A stretch of 64,000 nt of DNA from Pagrus major (GCF_040436345.1 NC_133221.1:2629618-2693617), one strand, 5' to 3'. Counted from the first letter of the stretch, positions 1 to 46,808 are shown. The notes: generated by a model not told the origin, from the letters alone. Numbers and translations: made by a program.

Positions 1-283
1 AGAAAGAGTCACAATGCTTGCACAATATTTGGCATCTGATGCACGACAGGATGCGTTTCTTTTGTTTTTATTCAGGTACCTCAATAATCTTGTTTACTAC
101 TATTGTTTCTATCATGTGTCAACAAGGTTCCATATTTCTTTTAAAAGCACACCTAAAACAAACGGTTCTGTCTTAACTTAACAGTCTTGGTGCTATGTGA
201 GTGTTACAAATAAACAATGTTAGCTATGTAGAATATCTGTGCAACAGCTGTGTGATTTGTCTGCTGATGGACTCTGCTCCCAC

Positions 284-434
284 CTGAGTCAGGAACCATA
301 CTCTGTCCACCTCTGGCCTCTAACGCATGGTACTCCCTGGCATTGTTGTTCTTATCAAAGAAAAGTTTAAACCACCGCAAGAAGGTCAGAGCAACGGCCG
401 AGTTCCTCTTGATCAGCGCCCCAGTGGGGATGAA
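284..434 (-). CDS. CH gene, third coding exon
   Basis: 151 nt, acceptor tctatcttcag, predicted donor CAG|GTGGGA at 283. It encodes FIPTGALIKRNSAVALTFLR and FKLFFDKNNNAREYHALEARGGQ, the C-terminal half of the CH domain, ending where the EB1 linker would begin. Left of the donor only intron sequence is visible up to the window edge. Confidence 0.8.
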
Positions 435-1159
435 CTGAAGATAGAAAAGAGGTGGATTTAAGTCTCAAACTGAACTTAAACATAAATAGGCCTCTACAAT
501 ATAGACATAAAATGCTGATTAACTGGTCCTTCACTACTTTTGTAACATTACTCACTCGGACCACTCCAACTTTTCTGAATGCAGCTTGCAGTAAGCTGTA
601 GTTGTGGATGCAGTCCACCATGTTATAGCTTTGAAACCGGACCCTGGAAAGGTCCAGGGACCCAGGAAACATCCAGTCCATCAGCTGGCAAAAGGCTGCA
701 CCTTGATATTCATACAAAAGCGATCAATAAAAAGGAACTGGAGACATGCAGGCCTGCTTTAAAAATATTTCAGGGTAGTTGAAACAGAAAAGGGACAGAT
801 AAACTACGTCAAAAGCAGGGTACTTAACAGCATGTGTTACCACAACTTTTCTCAGAGCTTGTGTTAATTTCATCTGTGCTATATTTATGTCTTAGAGGCA
901 AAGAATTTTACATGGCATGGTTCAAACTCTGAGATCGATATTATGCAGAAAAATGCCAAACAGCAGCATGAAAGTCCAGAATCGATGTACACAAAACATG
1001 CAATACAAGATCACAACACATGATTGTTGACCTACCTGTGCATACTTGCTCCACCTTGGTGAAGCCTGCCTGTAAAGTTTCATTGAGCCAAGCCAGCAGC
1101 TCATAGCAGTTCACTTGTCCTGGAGGCACAGTTATATTTTTTGCCACATTCAGTGCCAT
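284..1159 (-). CDS. EB1/MAPRE-type CH-domain gene, 5' coding exons only (3' part beyond left edge)
   Basis: Three coding exons, 1036-1159 (start ATG at 1157-1159), 556-701 and 284-434, join in frame (124+146+151 nt, 140 codons plus one base) and encode an N-terminal calponin-homology domain of the EB1 type. It aligns without gaps over the whole EB1 CH domain: LLAWLNETLQ, KVEQVCTGAAFCQLMDWMFPG-like segment, LLQAAFRKVGVVRFIP, and FLRWFKLFFD near residues 120-130. Introns fall after the codon base before GAA and after VVR, the latter where EB1 has K/IIP. EB1 CH domains bind growing microtubule ends. Here the stretch equivalent to EB1 KGKFQDNFEF reads KRNSAVALTF, so a residue run that is nearly invariant in EB proteins is lost. 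This is too diverged for ordinary fish mapre1. The gene may be a derived mapre1 paralogue or the 5' end of a CH-Dnmt3b fusion gene; the deciding exons are outside the window. Confidence 0.85.
556..701 (-). CDS. CH gene, second coding exon
   Basis: 146 nt, acceptor tatcaag (weak pyrimidine tract), donor gtgagt. It encodes GAAFCQLMDWMFPGS to AFRKVGVVR, the core helices of the CH fold. It ends on a full codon (phase 0). Confidence 0.85.
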
Positions 1160-1176
1160 CTCCTAAAGGGACGGAC
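1036..1176 (-). CDS. CH gene, first coding exon
   Basis: The acceptor tttgtgcag precedes 1176 and the donor gtaggt follows 1036. ATG lies at 1157-1159 after 17 nt of leader. The encoded start (MALNVAKNITVPPGQ...) corresponds to EB1 residues 1-41 and ends within the codon before GAAFCQ. Confidence 0.85.
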
Positions 1177-1520
1177 CTGCACAAACACCACATAAATATA
1201 TCTTCAATATAAGAGACATACAGACAATCTTACAGACAGATCTATTACTCAACACATCAACAATAATTAGTGGGTTACATTGTGTATTTAAAGTAATTTG
1301 ACTTCCCAGGATGTGGTCATGACTGCTGACACTGAAGTCAGAACTATCCCTGAACCACTGACCCACAACAAACAGCTCCACTTACATTTCATCACCTTGG
1401 ATCAAACCTTCATCACTCTTCTTTCAGCAGACTTGTAACATTAGTAGATTGCCAGGAGGAGGCTGTGGACGCGTTTAAGGACTGTTTGTTTCCTTCTGCA
1501 CATGCTCACGAAGACGACTA

Positions 1521-1536
1521 CTTTTCCCGCGAAAAT
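1521..1536. promoter_or_regulatory. E2F-like site
   Basis: TTTTCCCGCGAAAA contains the E2F consensus TTTSSCGC. It lies just upstream (minus-strand sense) of a possible alternative leader exon ending at 1386. Only the motif is seen; function is inferred. Confidence 0.3.
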
Positions 1537-1879
1537 GCTGCATTCAAGTCTTGCCAAAAGTGCCGTTCATCTCGGTGCCAATTGGATGACAAGCAAGTTT
1601 CTACCGAGGAACAGGCGATGTAGCCATGTTCTCCACTTTATTTCACTTGCTTTTAAGTTCAAAAAGTTAAAATGAACAACAAACTCATTCATTTCGTTTC
1701 ACAGCCTTTATAAATTACAAAGAAAGAAGCTACCACTTGTCATTTATGGTTGACAACGGAATGTTGGCCTTGCTTATGAACACAACACCAGTCATCAAAG
1801 TAAGTACGAAACAACTGAACAATTTTCAACAACTGCAAACTGCGTTTTAAATGTTTAATCCAAAAAGTTAATTTAGACA

Positions 1880-3200
1880 TTTTAGTCCGCGATGACCGTT
1901 TTTACCTCGCGGTGCGGACATGAATACAACCATGCGGCAAGGTGTTCCTGTCTCTACACCAATCAGATTAGAGCGGGCATCATCCTGGCCAATAGAATCG
2001 ATGGACTCAGCGCCGACAGCCCGAGGTCACAGAGGCCGTTTCCGGTGACTGATACGGGGTCAGAGAAAACGACCAGAGTCACGCTAATGAGAACCGCAAG
2101 AACCGAGCTCAGATCAGCTGTTTGCAGCAGGTTCTACAAGCGCGACAAAACGAACAAAAGCACGCACGTACACTAAAGAAAAGCCATGATGGGACGTTTT
2201 AATGGAGGGAACCCCGAACCAGTCCAAACAACACCACAAACAATGAACAGCCGGGTCTAACTTATATTCGCTAACCATGTGCTAGCATTGACAGCTAACG
2301 TAGAAGTTCGCTATGACATAACTTGCACAAGTTAACTTTTTTATAATGATCCAAAATCAATTTGGACCAAAAACAGGTTCGTGCGCTGGAACTTAACGTT
2401 ACTAGCTACGTAAATGCCCGATTCAGTGCGCAACAATGGACGCTAACGTTTTATAAAATTCATCTAAAACTTAAGTCAACAGCTAGCTAACTTCCACAAA
2501 TACCTTGCGATTTGGCTAATTTGCTAAATTTAGAAGAGAGGTTTAACAAGTGAGAACATTAGCCGGCGCGGCTACATAACGCAAGCTAACACGTGAGCTA
2601 ACGCTAACAACACTGCGACGTACGCTACGTTGGAGCACGATGATGTAGCCAACTCGCGACTTAACTGACGCCAAGTTGCGTTAACAAACTCCTGAAACAG
2701 CGGCGTTTTAGCTCAAGTTTAAATGTATAAATGTTTGGCAAATAAAGTGAAGATACGGCTGACAAACATGTACTCACCCTCTCTGTTTGGCTCCTTGTGT
2801 GCCGGTATCGACAGTATCGATAGTTCCCCCAAACCCACCTCCCCCCTCCCGCCCCCGATACAGCCAGCTAACGTTACCGCCAGTTCAGCGTTTAAAAACC
2901 GGGTCACTGCCGGCTGCTGTTGTGTAAACGGCTCGAAATATAACGAAATGACTTAATAACGTGAAAGTGATCAAACATAAATCACCTAACAACTAACGTG
3001 TATCGCGTGACTTCGCTAACAACCGTAGTGTGAATGTAAAAAAAAAAACGTTGTGTTAGCATGCTAGCTAAGGACGTTACGGTTAGCGAGACTTCCTGGG
3101 TGCGTTAGCTTTTGTAGCTAACTTTAGCATTTGTCAGTACTGTGTCCATGTTAATGTTCTTAGCGTATAAACGTTAGCCGCTAGCTGACATGTACGAGTG
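1880..3200. promoter_or_regulatory. CpG-rich, GCTAAC-rich promoter region of the CH gene
   Basis: CpG dinucleotides are far denser here than in the flanks. The motif GCTAAC/GTTAGC and the palindrome AACGTT recur many times between 2265 and 3190. The region overlaps the probable first exon of the minus-strand CH gene and probably includes its promoter. No TATA box was recognised. Confidence 0.5.
2778..2880 (-). other. Probable non-coding first exon of the CH gene
   Basis: On the minus strand a strong donor, CAGAGAGG|GTGAGTA, sits at 2777/2778, downstream of a G-rich stretch (2830-2860) in a CpG-rich region. It has no ATG followed by a useful frame. The right boundary (transcription start) is a guess. 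An alternative or additional leader exon may end at 1386, where ATGAAAT|GTAAGT is another good minus-strand donor. Confidence 0.45.
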
Positions 3201-3377
3201 TACAGTTAAACATTTAGGCGATCTTTACTGTTAAAATGAAATATTTTAATCAAATTATATTTAATTAAACACTGAGGTGAAAAAAAATTAAAAGTTATAC
3301 TTATTAACCGAACACATAACGTTTCCGATGATGTGTTTGATAACAATTTTCATAATGGAGAGAATGTTGGTGGATAC

Positions 3378-3387
3378 ATTATTATTA

Positions 3388-3425
<38 letters not shown>

Positions 3426-3426
3426 G
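3378..3426. repeat. (ATT)n microsatellite
   Basis: About 16 units, intergenic. Confidence 0.9.
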
Positions 3427-4779
3427 TTATGTGCTTTGTTCTGTCAAATGAGGCTTTCTAGCGTTTTACCCTACTTCCTACCGCATTTTGTAAATACCTT
3501 TATTCCAGCTGCTCTGTCTTCGACATGGTCGTGATCATATATGAAGCTAATAACTATTTAAACAATTTCTAACCTCTGTTCCCCCCTTTTTTTTCTCTCG
3601 TGGGGTACCACAAGGCCCTACATTCGGACCAGTGTTGTTGACAATCTGCTGTGTAATCGATGTAAACTTCAGCTTCTGTGCCGACAGAACTCAGATGTTA
3701 CAAGTCCGGAGATACTTTCTTTTAACTTGAACGTGTTTATAATTACAGCTCTCAGCATATGACGAACTTTCTAAATTTAAACGAGGACGAAAATAAAGTC
3801 CTAACTGTTTGGCTGAAAACACCCTCAGCCCTGATGGCAAGAACCTTCCTCCAAAACCATCAGTCAAACACCTGGATGACTCTTCACCTCCGTTGGATAA
3901 ACATACAGGCTATATGTTATATTTTAATCAATTTTAATACTTTCACTATCAATTGCCTACATTTAATACTCTTCTCAGCAGCCGTTGGATTAAGTGCTCA
4001 TGGAATCCAATCACAAAATCACAAATTCTGCACGTTCATGGGTTTTCCTGCTTGATTACTAATTGGTACAGAATCATCAAGACTTTGAGAACTTAGTTTT
4101 CTTAGTTTTAGTTTTCTTAGTTTTCTTAGTTGATTTAGTTTTCATTGATTTCTTAGTTTTCAACTTAGTTTTCATTGATTTCATTCAGACTTGACTGTAA
4201 CATCCTGCTCTCGGTTCTTCCACGTTACATCACTACAAAAGCTCCAACGGCAGAATTTTGTAATTTCAGAAATCAGCATTTGAGCATATGACACCCTGTT
4301 TCATATCATTAACACAAAAACAGATAAGCTGTCTTTGAGGGAAGTTTGTTCATGTTATGCTTGATTTTTGTGTAATAAATAAACAACATCAGAGATGAGA
4401 CCAGATATCGAAATGGTAAAAATAAAAAGTTGTTGTATTTACTCATTCAAAATAAATGTGTAGTTAGTTTTATGTCCTTTTGTTTTGTATTCTTTAATTA
4501 CAATCTTTGCTAATTGCTGTACACGCTTTTACATTTTTATTAATATTTGCTGTCTCATACATTTGCTATGACTGAGAAAGTTATTATTTTACTCTTTAGA
4601 TAAACCTTCCTGCTCTGATCCAGGCAGTAATCTAAGAAGTGTATAAATTATATTTCTAATTCAGTCTAACAGAAGTTAAAATCTTTGAACACTTTCTTGC
4701 TCAGACAAGCAATTTTCAGACATCCCTTTATCAGAGGCTGCAAAAGTCCTGAAAATGTTTCCTCCAGTAGAAGTTCAGA

Positions 4780-5055
4780 TACTTTGTGTCAAAACAGACT
4801 CTGGTAAAAGTAGAAGCATCCCGAGCAGCAACAAAGTGAGAAAATAAGAAACTCTCTGCAGATACAAGACACTAACACGCCTTTTCTCCCCATTCCAGTC
4901 AATCAAACTAAAGTAACGAGCCTGTTTTGAAAATGTGAGGAGGAGAAAGTTCAGATATTTGTGTTCAGATGTAGAGAGGGAAAGTCACAGAGATACTCAA
5001 GTTAAGTACAGATACCTGAAAAAACTACAGTAATAAAGTATCTGCACTTTATGAA
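4780..5055 (-). repeat. Dispersed TACTTCAGTA/GTATCTGTACT repeat
   Basis: Shares CCCGAGCAGCAACAAAGTGA and GAGGAGGAGAAAGTTCAG (inverted) with copies at 13015-13190 and 15490-15900. Intergenic. Confidence 0.6.
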
Positions 5056-5197
5056 TAAGATATGTGGCTTACACTTAACTAAATCATATTACAACACCTG
5101 TCACTCCTGAGATGAACATTCAAACAAAACATAACGACCATTAATGGATCAACATCTCACACAGGACACGTGGCTCATTTTTAGCAGCCGAGCTGCG

Positions 5198-5203
5198 TTT
5201 TAT
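5198..5203 (-). terminator. Candidate distal poly(A) signal of dnmt3b
   Basis: AATAAA on the minus strand with a GT-rich element downstream. A proximal alternative lies at 6926-6931. Confidence 0.4.
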
Positions 5204-6304
5204 TGAGTAAAAATCATATATAGGTTGCTATAAGAAGTACAAACATTTTCCACTAACATTTCAAATGAAGTATAAAAATAGTACAGAATCTGTTCTTTTT
5301 AAATGCTTTTGCACTTTAGGTTCATAAAAAAGCAAAAGAAAAAAAAATCCTCAAATGTGATTCTGATCAAAGATAAAGCACAGAAATGTTAAAAAAACAA
5401 AAAGACATCATTCACACTGAAGCCTACAGATAAACACTCAAATGGTTTACAGCTAACAACACAAGGTATCAAACAGCTACTGATTAATATGCTCTATGTC
5501 GTACTGTAACATTACACGTTTCAAGCAAGCTTTATACGGTGTTAATATAAACTGTATGTGTTATCGATATAAAAAGTCTTAAAAGAGCAGTTACAAGAAG
5601 AAAAGAAAAACTCGAGAAAACTCGAGAAAAGATGTTTTTTTGCGTACTGTTTTCAAGCAAAACATTCAACAAGTTCAGCAGTATTAATGAAGCATGTAAA
5701 CAATCACTTTTTGGTTTTTTAAAGGACTTAAAAACTAAAAAAAGATGTTCCTGGCACTTGAAGGGGTCACGTGAACCCCAAAGAGGATTCTTACATTTCT
5801 AGACGAACTGGTCAAAGAAAGAAAACAGTTCGTTAAGAAGGCTTGTGCATTTTTGTGTATATATGTTTATATATATAAAAATAAAAAAGTAGCTTGTGGT
5901 CAAACAAGAGAGTTGAAACACTTGTAAACCTTTCTATCGATACAGTACGCAAAACATTGTGTAAAAAAAAAAAAAGGTTCCAGTGACAAAAAAAATACAA
6001 GCTCTATATATATACACAGGGCACATGGGAGCAGAAAGCTACAGTATGTATTCACAGAACGAGATCCTAGAAGAGGAGTGATGTACAGTTGCCCCTTTTG
6101 TCTGAGGTAATGCCCATTCAGTATGATTTGGTGACAGCCGACAGCATTTAAAATCTTCCAGTTATCAAATAAAAAAGATGTTTTTAAAGGACTACGGAGA
6201 GTTTTTATGTGAGTTGGTCCAAAACAGCTCAGTAAATACGTCTGTCTGGTGAGCAGGATTGAGGATATACAGCATGAGAAGCAACCTTCTACTTTCCAAT
6301 TCAT

Positions 6305-6785
6305 TAAAGGAAAAAAAAAAATTCAGTCATTATCTCCTCACCCGCATGCTGATGAGGTTGCATAGTCCACAAAACATTTCTGGAGCGTCACAGCAAAACA
6401 CAGCATTCAACTAAACAACTGAAGTACTTGGAGACCGAAAAATGCATAAAAAGACAGCGAAGCCACGAAAATCCCAAATTGATTTGCAAAGATTTTATTT
6501 ACACCCGCGTGCATTCACTTCAGACGGGGTGCGAGCTAACGCTTTTAGCTTTTAGCAGCTACAGTGAAGATTTAAATAATGTCTTTTCAAATTAATTCGG
6601 GATCTTGGGACTTCCAGGTACTTGGATTTCACTAGACGAGCTGTATGAAGACAGTTTTCGGTCCCCAGCTGCTTCAGTTGTTTAGAAGGCTGCAACAAAA
6701 TGTTTTATGGACTACGACACTTCACCCGACTTTCCATCAGCATGAAGGTGAGGAGATGATGACCGAACTCTGATTTTTAGATTAG
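6305..6785. mobile_element. Foldback/MITE repeat, copy 1 (in dnmt3b 3' UTR)
   Basis: The left arm (TCATTATCTCCTCACCCGCATGCTG..., CACAAAACATTTCTGGAGCG) and right arm (ATGTTTTATGGACTACG..., CATCAGCATGAAGGTGAGGAGATGATGA) are inverted complements. The same arms occur in copy 3 at 45345-46172, so this is a dispersed non-autonomous family. Confidence 0.65.
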
Positions 6786-8194
6786 TGTTAGCGATGTTCA
6801 CCACACACCTCACATTCATCCTCTTACTTATTATTGTTATTGAATCATTTAAACATGCTGTATACACCAGAGCATGCGCACCACACAGAACAGAGCTCGG
6901 TATCACCAGCATCACAGAGATGACTTTTATTGGCAGTCCCCTCGTCAGATCTTTTGGAAACTGAAAAAAAAACTCCTTTAAACAAAAAGTAGTCAGTGCT
7001 AGTTTACAAAAAACATTGTGTTCACCAGTGTTTCCCACCATAACAACACATTTACACACAGTGACACTCACGCTACTCTTTCCTGGATTCAAATGAACTT
7101 CTTCTCACCCACATGTGGAGACACTGGCATCCAGCCATTACAGTAAACAAAAAAGAAACTATAAAAAAAATGAACTCATCTAAATATAAAGCCAAGATCC
7201 TGCTTCAGTTTCAAGTTAGGTTGTGGTCCACTAGCTTCCACTGCTGAATGTGTTTTCCTTCTTTCATTGGTCTTCTGAAAAACTCAAACATGGAGGTTTT
7301 CTTTCCGTATCTGAATCTAAATCTGCACCTCTAAAAATGTAAGTAACTCAGACTCAGTAGACCGACTTTGGACAGAAAAGAACCACACCAACATGTTTCT
7401 GCTTTTCAAGTCGGATCAATGAAGCAAAACCTTTCAGGGAAAATACATTCAGGCGAGGCGAGTGGATCAGCAGGTGACCCAAAAAAGGGCGCTGGACTTT
7501 CAACGGTCCATCTTATGACTTTGGTTCAAGTGAGCTTAAAAAGTGTTTCTGTTTAGATGAACAGCCTGCGTCAGCAGCCTGTTGTCGTCACACCTGTTAC
7601 CTGTTACCTCTGAAATGTTTAACACCTCCTAAAAATAAGTTCGATTCGGTGCCACTTAAACAGTTGTACCGTCGGTGCCGTCTTGTTCTCTATTTTCTAC
7701 AACTAAGTGTTGTCAACTTAAAAACGATGCCTGCCAGGGGCATCTCACAAGAGGAATATTAAAAACAATTGTTAATTATAAAAGAAGAAGCGTCAGGTGT
7801 CGTCTTCTGTCCCTTTTAACTCAGCTGAACCTCCAGAGAGGCGGCGCGCTGCTGGCCTCCATCATGGCTGCACGTTCATGAATCAGACACCTGACCTTTG
7901 ACCCTCTGACACTCTGGGGTAGTGATCAACCACAGCCAAGGAGCTCACCTGTGCTGTGTTTGTGTATCTCTGTGTTAGTGTGTGTTATGTGTGTCTACGG
8001 CTGCAGTGCATCATCACCAGGATCCAGAAAAGGACTGGACACAAACTAACAGCGACTCTCACTGTTTCCCAGCTCCACTGATGTTTAGTGAAAAAAACTT
8101 CCAGCTCTTCACAAAATGTGGCTGTTTCTGTTGGAGCCAGTATCAGGATAGAAAAGCTGGTGTTTGGCGTCTGTACGCTGGTGATGGGTGGAGT

Positions 8195-44517
<36,323 letters not shown>

Positions 44518-44525
<8 letters not shown>

Positions 44526-44713
44526 CCACGCTTGTTGCACTCATCCACGGCAGGAAAGTGAGATGGAGGTTGAGTTGTTGTCTGAAGAGTCAAGTTTGAG
44601 GAGAAATGGAGTGAAAAGAGGTGAAAAAGTGCGACTGGAAGGTGAAGCAGGGATCAGGTCCGTCTAGTCCTCTGGCAGGAGGTGCTCACTCTGTCGGAGC
44701 ATGCTGCTGCAGA

Positions 44714-44752
<39 letters not shown>

Positions 44753-44830
44753 TGACTCAACGCCTCTCTCTCTCTCTCTGTCTCTCTCGCGTGCTCTCTG
44801 CGTGTGTGTCCCGCTGTACACTGCGTGAAC
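44518..44830 (-). CDS. dnmt3b: dnmt3b exon 1 (leader plus first 8 coding nt)
   Basis: The donor GTAAGT lies at 44512-44517. Only ATGGTTAT (44518-44525) is coding; it joins exon 2 to read MVMFEKES. The leader carries a (GA)n tract and a short upstream ORF starting at 44544 that overlaps this ATG. The right boundary is inferred from a TATA-like sequence at 44850-44857. Confidence 0.7.
44542..44544 (-). promoter_or_regulatory. Upstream ATG / 10-codon uORF in dnmt3b leader
   Basis: An ATG 17-19 nt before the first in-frame dnmt3b ATG opens MSATSVDGYV and stops at TGA 37469-37471 after the exon 1-2 splice. It overlaps the MVM start in another frame. Ribosomes that read it would favour the exon 2 ATG (37425). 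Confidence 0.5.
44716..44793. repeat. (CT)n tract in dnmt3b leader
   Basis: Two CT blocks; in the dnmt3b transcript a GA-rich 5' UTR tract, a possible GAGA-type promoter element. Confidence 0.85.
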
Positions 44831-44839
44831 TTGGCTGCG

Positions 44840-44900
44840 GGTCGGCCCCTTGTATAGTCCTTCCCCGCGGGGGCAGATGGGAGGAGATTGATCGCTCAGA
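44840..44900 (-). promoter_or_regulatory. dnmt3b core promoter candidate
   Basis: Minus strand: a TATA-like CTATACAA at 44850-44857 downstream of a GC palindrome CCCCGCGGGG (44863-44872). The expected start would be near 44825. The sequence is GC-rich compared with its flanks. Confidence 0.4.
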
Positions 44901-46590
44901 TGCGATCGAGTCTTTTCCCAGGTGACAAAGTCAACTCCCATTTTCCTGCCAGTGGAGGTTAAAAATGTGAGCAGGAACTACTTTCTTCACCACCCCCCTC
45001 CACCTTATCTCTCTCTCTCTCACACACACACACACCTTTCAGTCTGAGTAAACTTCGCTTCACCATATTTCCTTAGAAAAACACATAGACTTTCCCTTTT
45101 TGTCTGGGGGAGGTGAAACGCGCTGTAGCTGAACAGAGACAACAGGAGCCGACCTGTTGACACAACTGTGTACTTGTTTCTAACACCTGGACATCCTGTA
45201 GTACTGCAGTATAAACTGTACAATAATGGGAAAAATACAATACCGATTGTCTATCAAAGAGAAGAAAAAGTAGAAAGTTAGTTAAAAGTTGAATACGATC
45301 AGTGATGGAAAGTTGAACATGAAGATTTGAAGTATTGTATTTAAAGAAAAAGGTCACCATCATCTCCTCCCCTCATGCTGATGAAAGTCAGGTGAAGTTT
45401 TGTAGTCCGCAAAACATTTCTGGAGCTTCACAGCAATACGGCAGTGCAGCATTCTGCTAAACAACAACTAATTGTTTTAAAATGGAAAAAACAACCAGAC
45501 AAATGAGAAAAAAACTCAAAAATGCCATTAAAGCTTTGCTGAATTAGCTGTAAGTGCCTCCTGTTTGCAGTGTACTCATGTATATACAGACAGCCATCAA
45601 TGAGTTACTTTGGTACTGAAGAAAACTTAAAACATGATGTTTCTAAGGCAAGTTCTGCACATGAGAGGAGTGAGTATTGATGAGGGATGGTGAGGTGTGA
45701 TCCAAAGGACGTGACTCAAAACTCTGTCATCATCTCATTTACGTCACCGCGTTACTCATTTATGTCACATTAAGTTGTTTCAGTTGAATCCACTCCACAG
45801 ATCTGATCTCAGGATCAGCGTAAACTAACAAAAACACTCATCAGAAACATTACAGTCAAAAACTGAACGGCGATATTAAAGTCATATTAACTTAGCATCT
45901 ATAGTGAGGATTTCGGCTGAGTAAAAGGTGAAAATAACGTCTTTTCAAATCAGTTTTGGATCTCAGCGTTTCTGGAGAGTTGTTTTTTGGTTGTTTCTAC
46001 ATTTTAAATCAAGTCTCCAGCTTCTTCAGCTGTTTAGCAGAATGCTGCAACTCTGTTTTTTGTTGTGACGCTCCAGAAATGTTTTGTGGAAAACTTCTCC
46101 TGACTTTCAGTCAGCATGGCGGGAGGAGATGATGACTGGATTTACATTTTTGGAGTGAACTGTTCCTTTAAGAACAATTTTAAGGCATCTTATACTTCTA
46201 CTCCACTGCTTCTAGAGGCAAATATGGTTACTTGTGGCATCACTGTAACTATATGGTTATAGTTATATAGATAAGTGATGGTTAAGCTATAGTTACTTTT
46301 AATGATGCATTGTTATAAATTCAGTGGTGATCATTAAGTAAGTGATGAAGCAGCAAGGTGAAGGTGAAGAAGTGCTGATATTAATGTTTATAACTGACCT
46401 TCATCATTTAAAAGTGCTTTTATTCTGAAAAATGGTTGTTTTTTATGCTGAAGGACTAATCTGAATCATTTTGTGAAACATTTTTGATCAAATAAACATT
46501 TGAGTGAAATGAACACGATCTAATAATCTTGTACTGACGGTTTTAATTGACTGTTTATCATCTAAATCACATTTTTGTGATAAAACATCT
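44900..46590. other. Intergenic spacer between divergent dnmt3b and commd7
   Basis: About 1.7 kb between the two 5' ends. Nearly half is the foldback repeat at 45345-46172. The rest is AT-rich with no recognised gene. Confidence 0.5.
45345..46172. mobile_element. Foldback/MITE repeat, copy 3 (between dnmt3b and commd7)
   Basis: The left arm 45355-45470 (CATCATCTCCTCCCCTCATG..., GCAAAACATTTCTGGAGC) and right arm 46030-46140 (GCTCCAGAAATGTTTTGTGG..., CAGCATGGCGGGAGGAGATG) are inverted. It ends TTTGGAGTGAACTGTTCCTTTA, the usual end of this family. It fills about half of the shared promoter spacer. Confidence 0.65.
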
Positions 46591-46599
46591 GGATGTGTC

Positions 46600-46727
46600 T
46601 TCATCTCGCTCCAGCAGCAGCAGCAGCAGCAGACTCTGGACGCATGCGCACTGAAGAACCCGGAAGTGGACTGCAGCGCGGCGCAGAGCAGCTGACGGCT
46701 TTTTCAGAGAAACTGCTGATTAGAAAG
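46600..46727 (+). promoter_or_regulatory. commd7 TATA-less promoter with NRF1 and ETS motifs
   Basis: A (CAG)n run at 46611-46632 is followed by GCATGCGCAC at 46642-46651 (NRF1 consensus core) and CCCGGAAGTGG at 46659-46669 (ETS/GABP consensus). They stand 60-90 nt upstream of the start codon, a typical arrangement for a housekeeping gene. Confidence 0.6.
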
Positions 46728-46808
46728 ATGCAGCTTCACTTCACCAAAGATGTTTTACCGGATTCTGTCAGCACCGACTTTCAGAACCTCAACAAGTTCA
46801 ACGAGCAG
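46728..46808 (+). CDS. commd7: commd7 exon 1
   Basis: 27 codons from ATG 46728; donor CAG|GTAAAT. It encodes MQLHFTKDVLPDSVSTDFQN then LNKFNEQ. Confidence 0.95.

Larger units (their letters stand above)
3200..5180. other. Intergenic between dnmt3b 3' end and CH gene promoter
   Basis: AT-rich, with an ATT microsatellite at 3378-3426, a TTAGTTTTC minisatellite-like stretch at 4094-4185 and a dispersed repeat at about 4780-5055. No coding exon was recognised; the short open frames here have no family resemblance. Confidence 0.5.
5180..8194 (-). other. dnmt3b: dnmt3b 3' untranslated region (probable)
   Basis: No other gene is recognised downstream of the stop. Minus-strand AATAAA signals occur at 6926-6931 and 5198-5203. 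The latter is followed within about 40 nt by a GT-rich run (GTGTCCTGTGTGAG), so the long form would be about 3 kb and would include the foldback element at 6305-6785. Which signal is used cannot be told from sequence. Confidence 0.5.

Noticed and set aside
284..1159. Calling the left-edge gene plain mapre1
   Set aside because: Position and strand fit, but the CH domain is too diverged from EB1 for a conserved fish mapre1, so I left the symbol empty.
3328..3534. Small ORF with a poly-Leu run
   Set aside because: It is the translation of the (ATT)n microsatellite; no start context or family resemblance.
5900..6304. 134-codon minus-strand ORF
   Set aside because: It lies in the dnmt3b 3' UTR, is not recognisable and its composition is that of non-coding AT-rich DNA.
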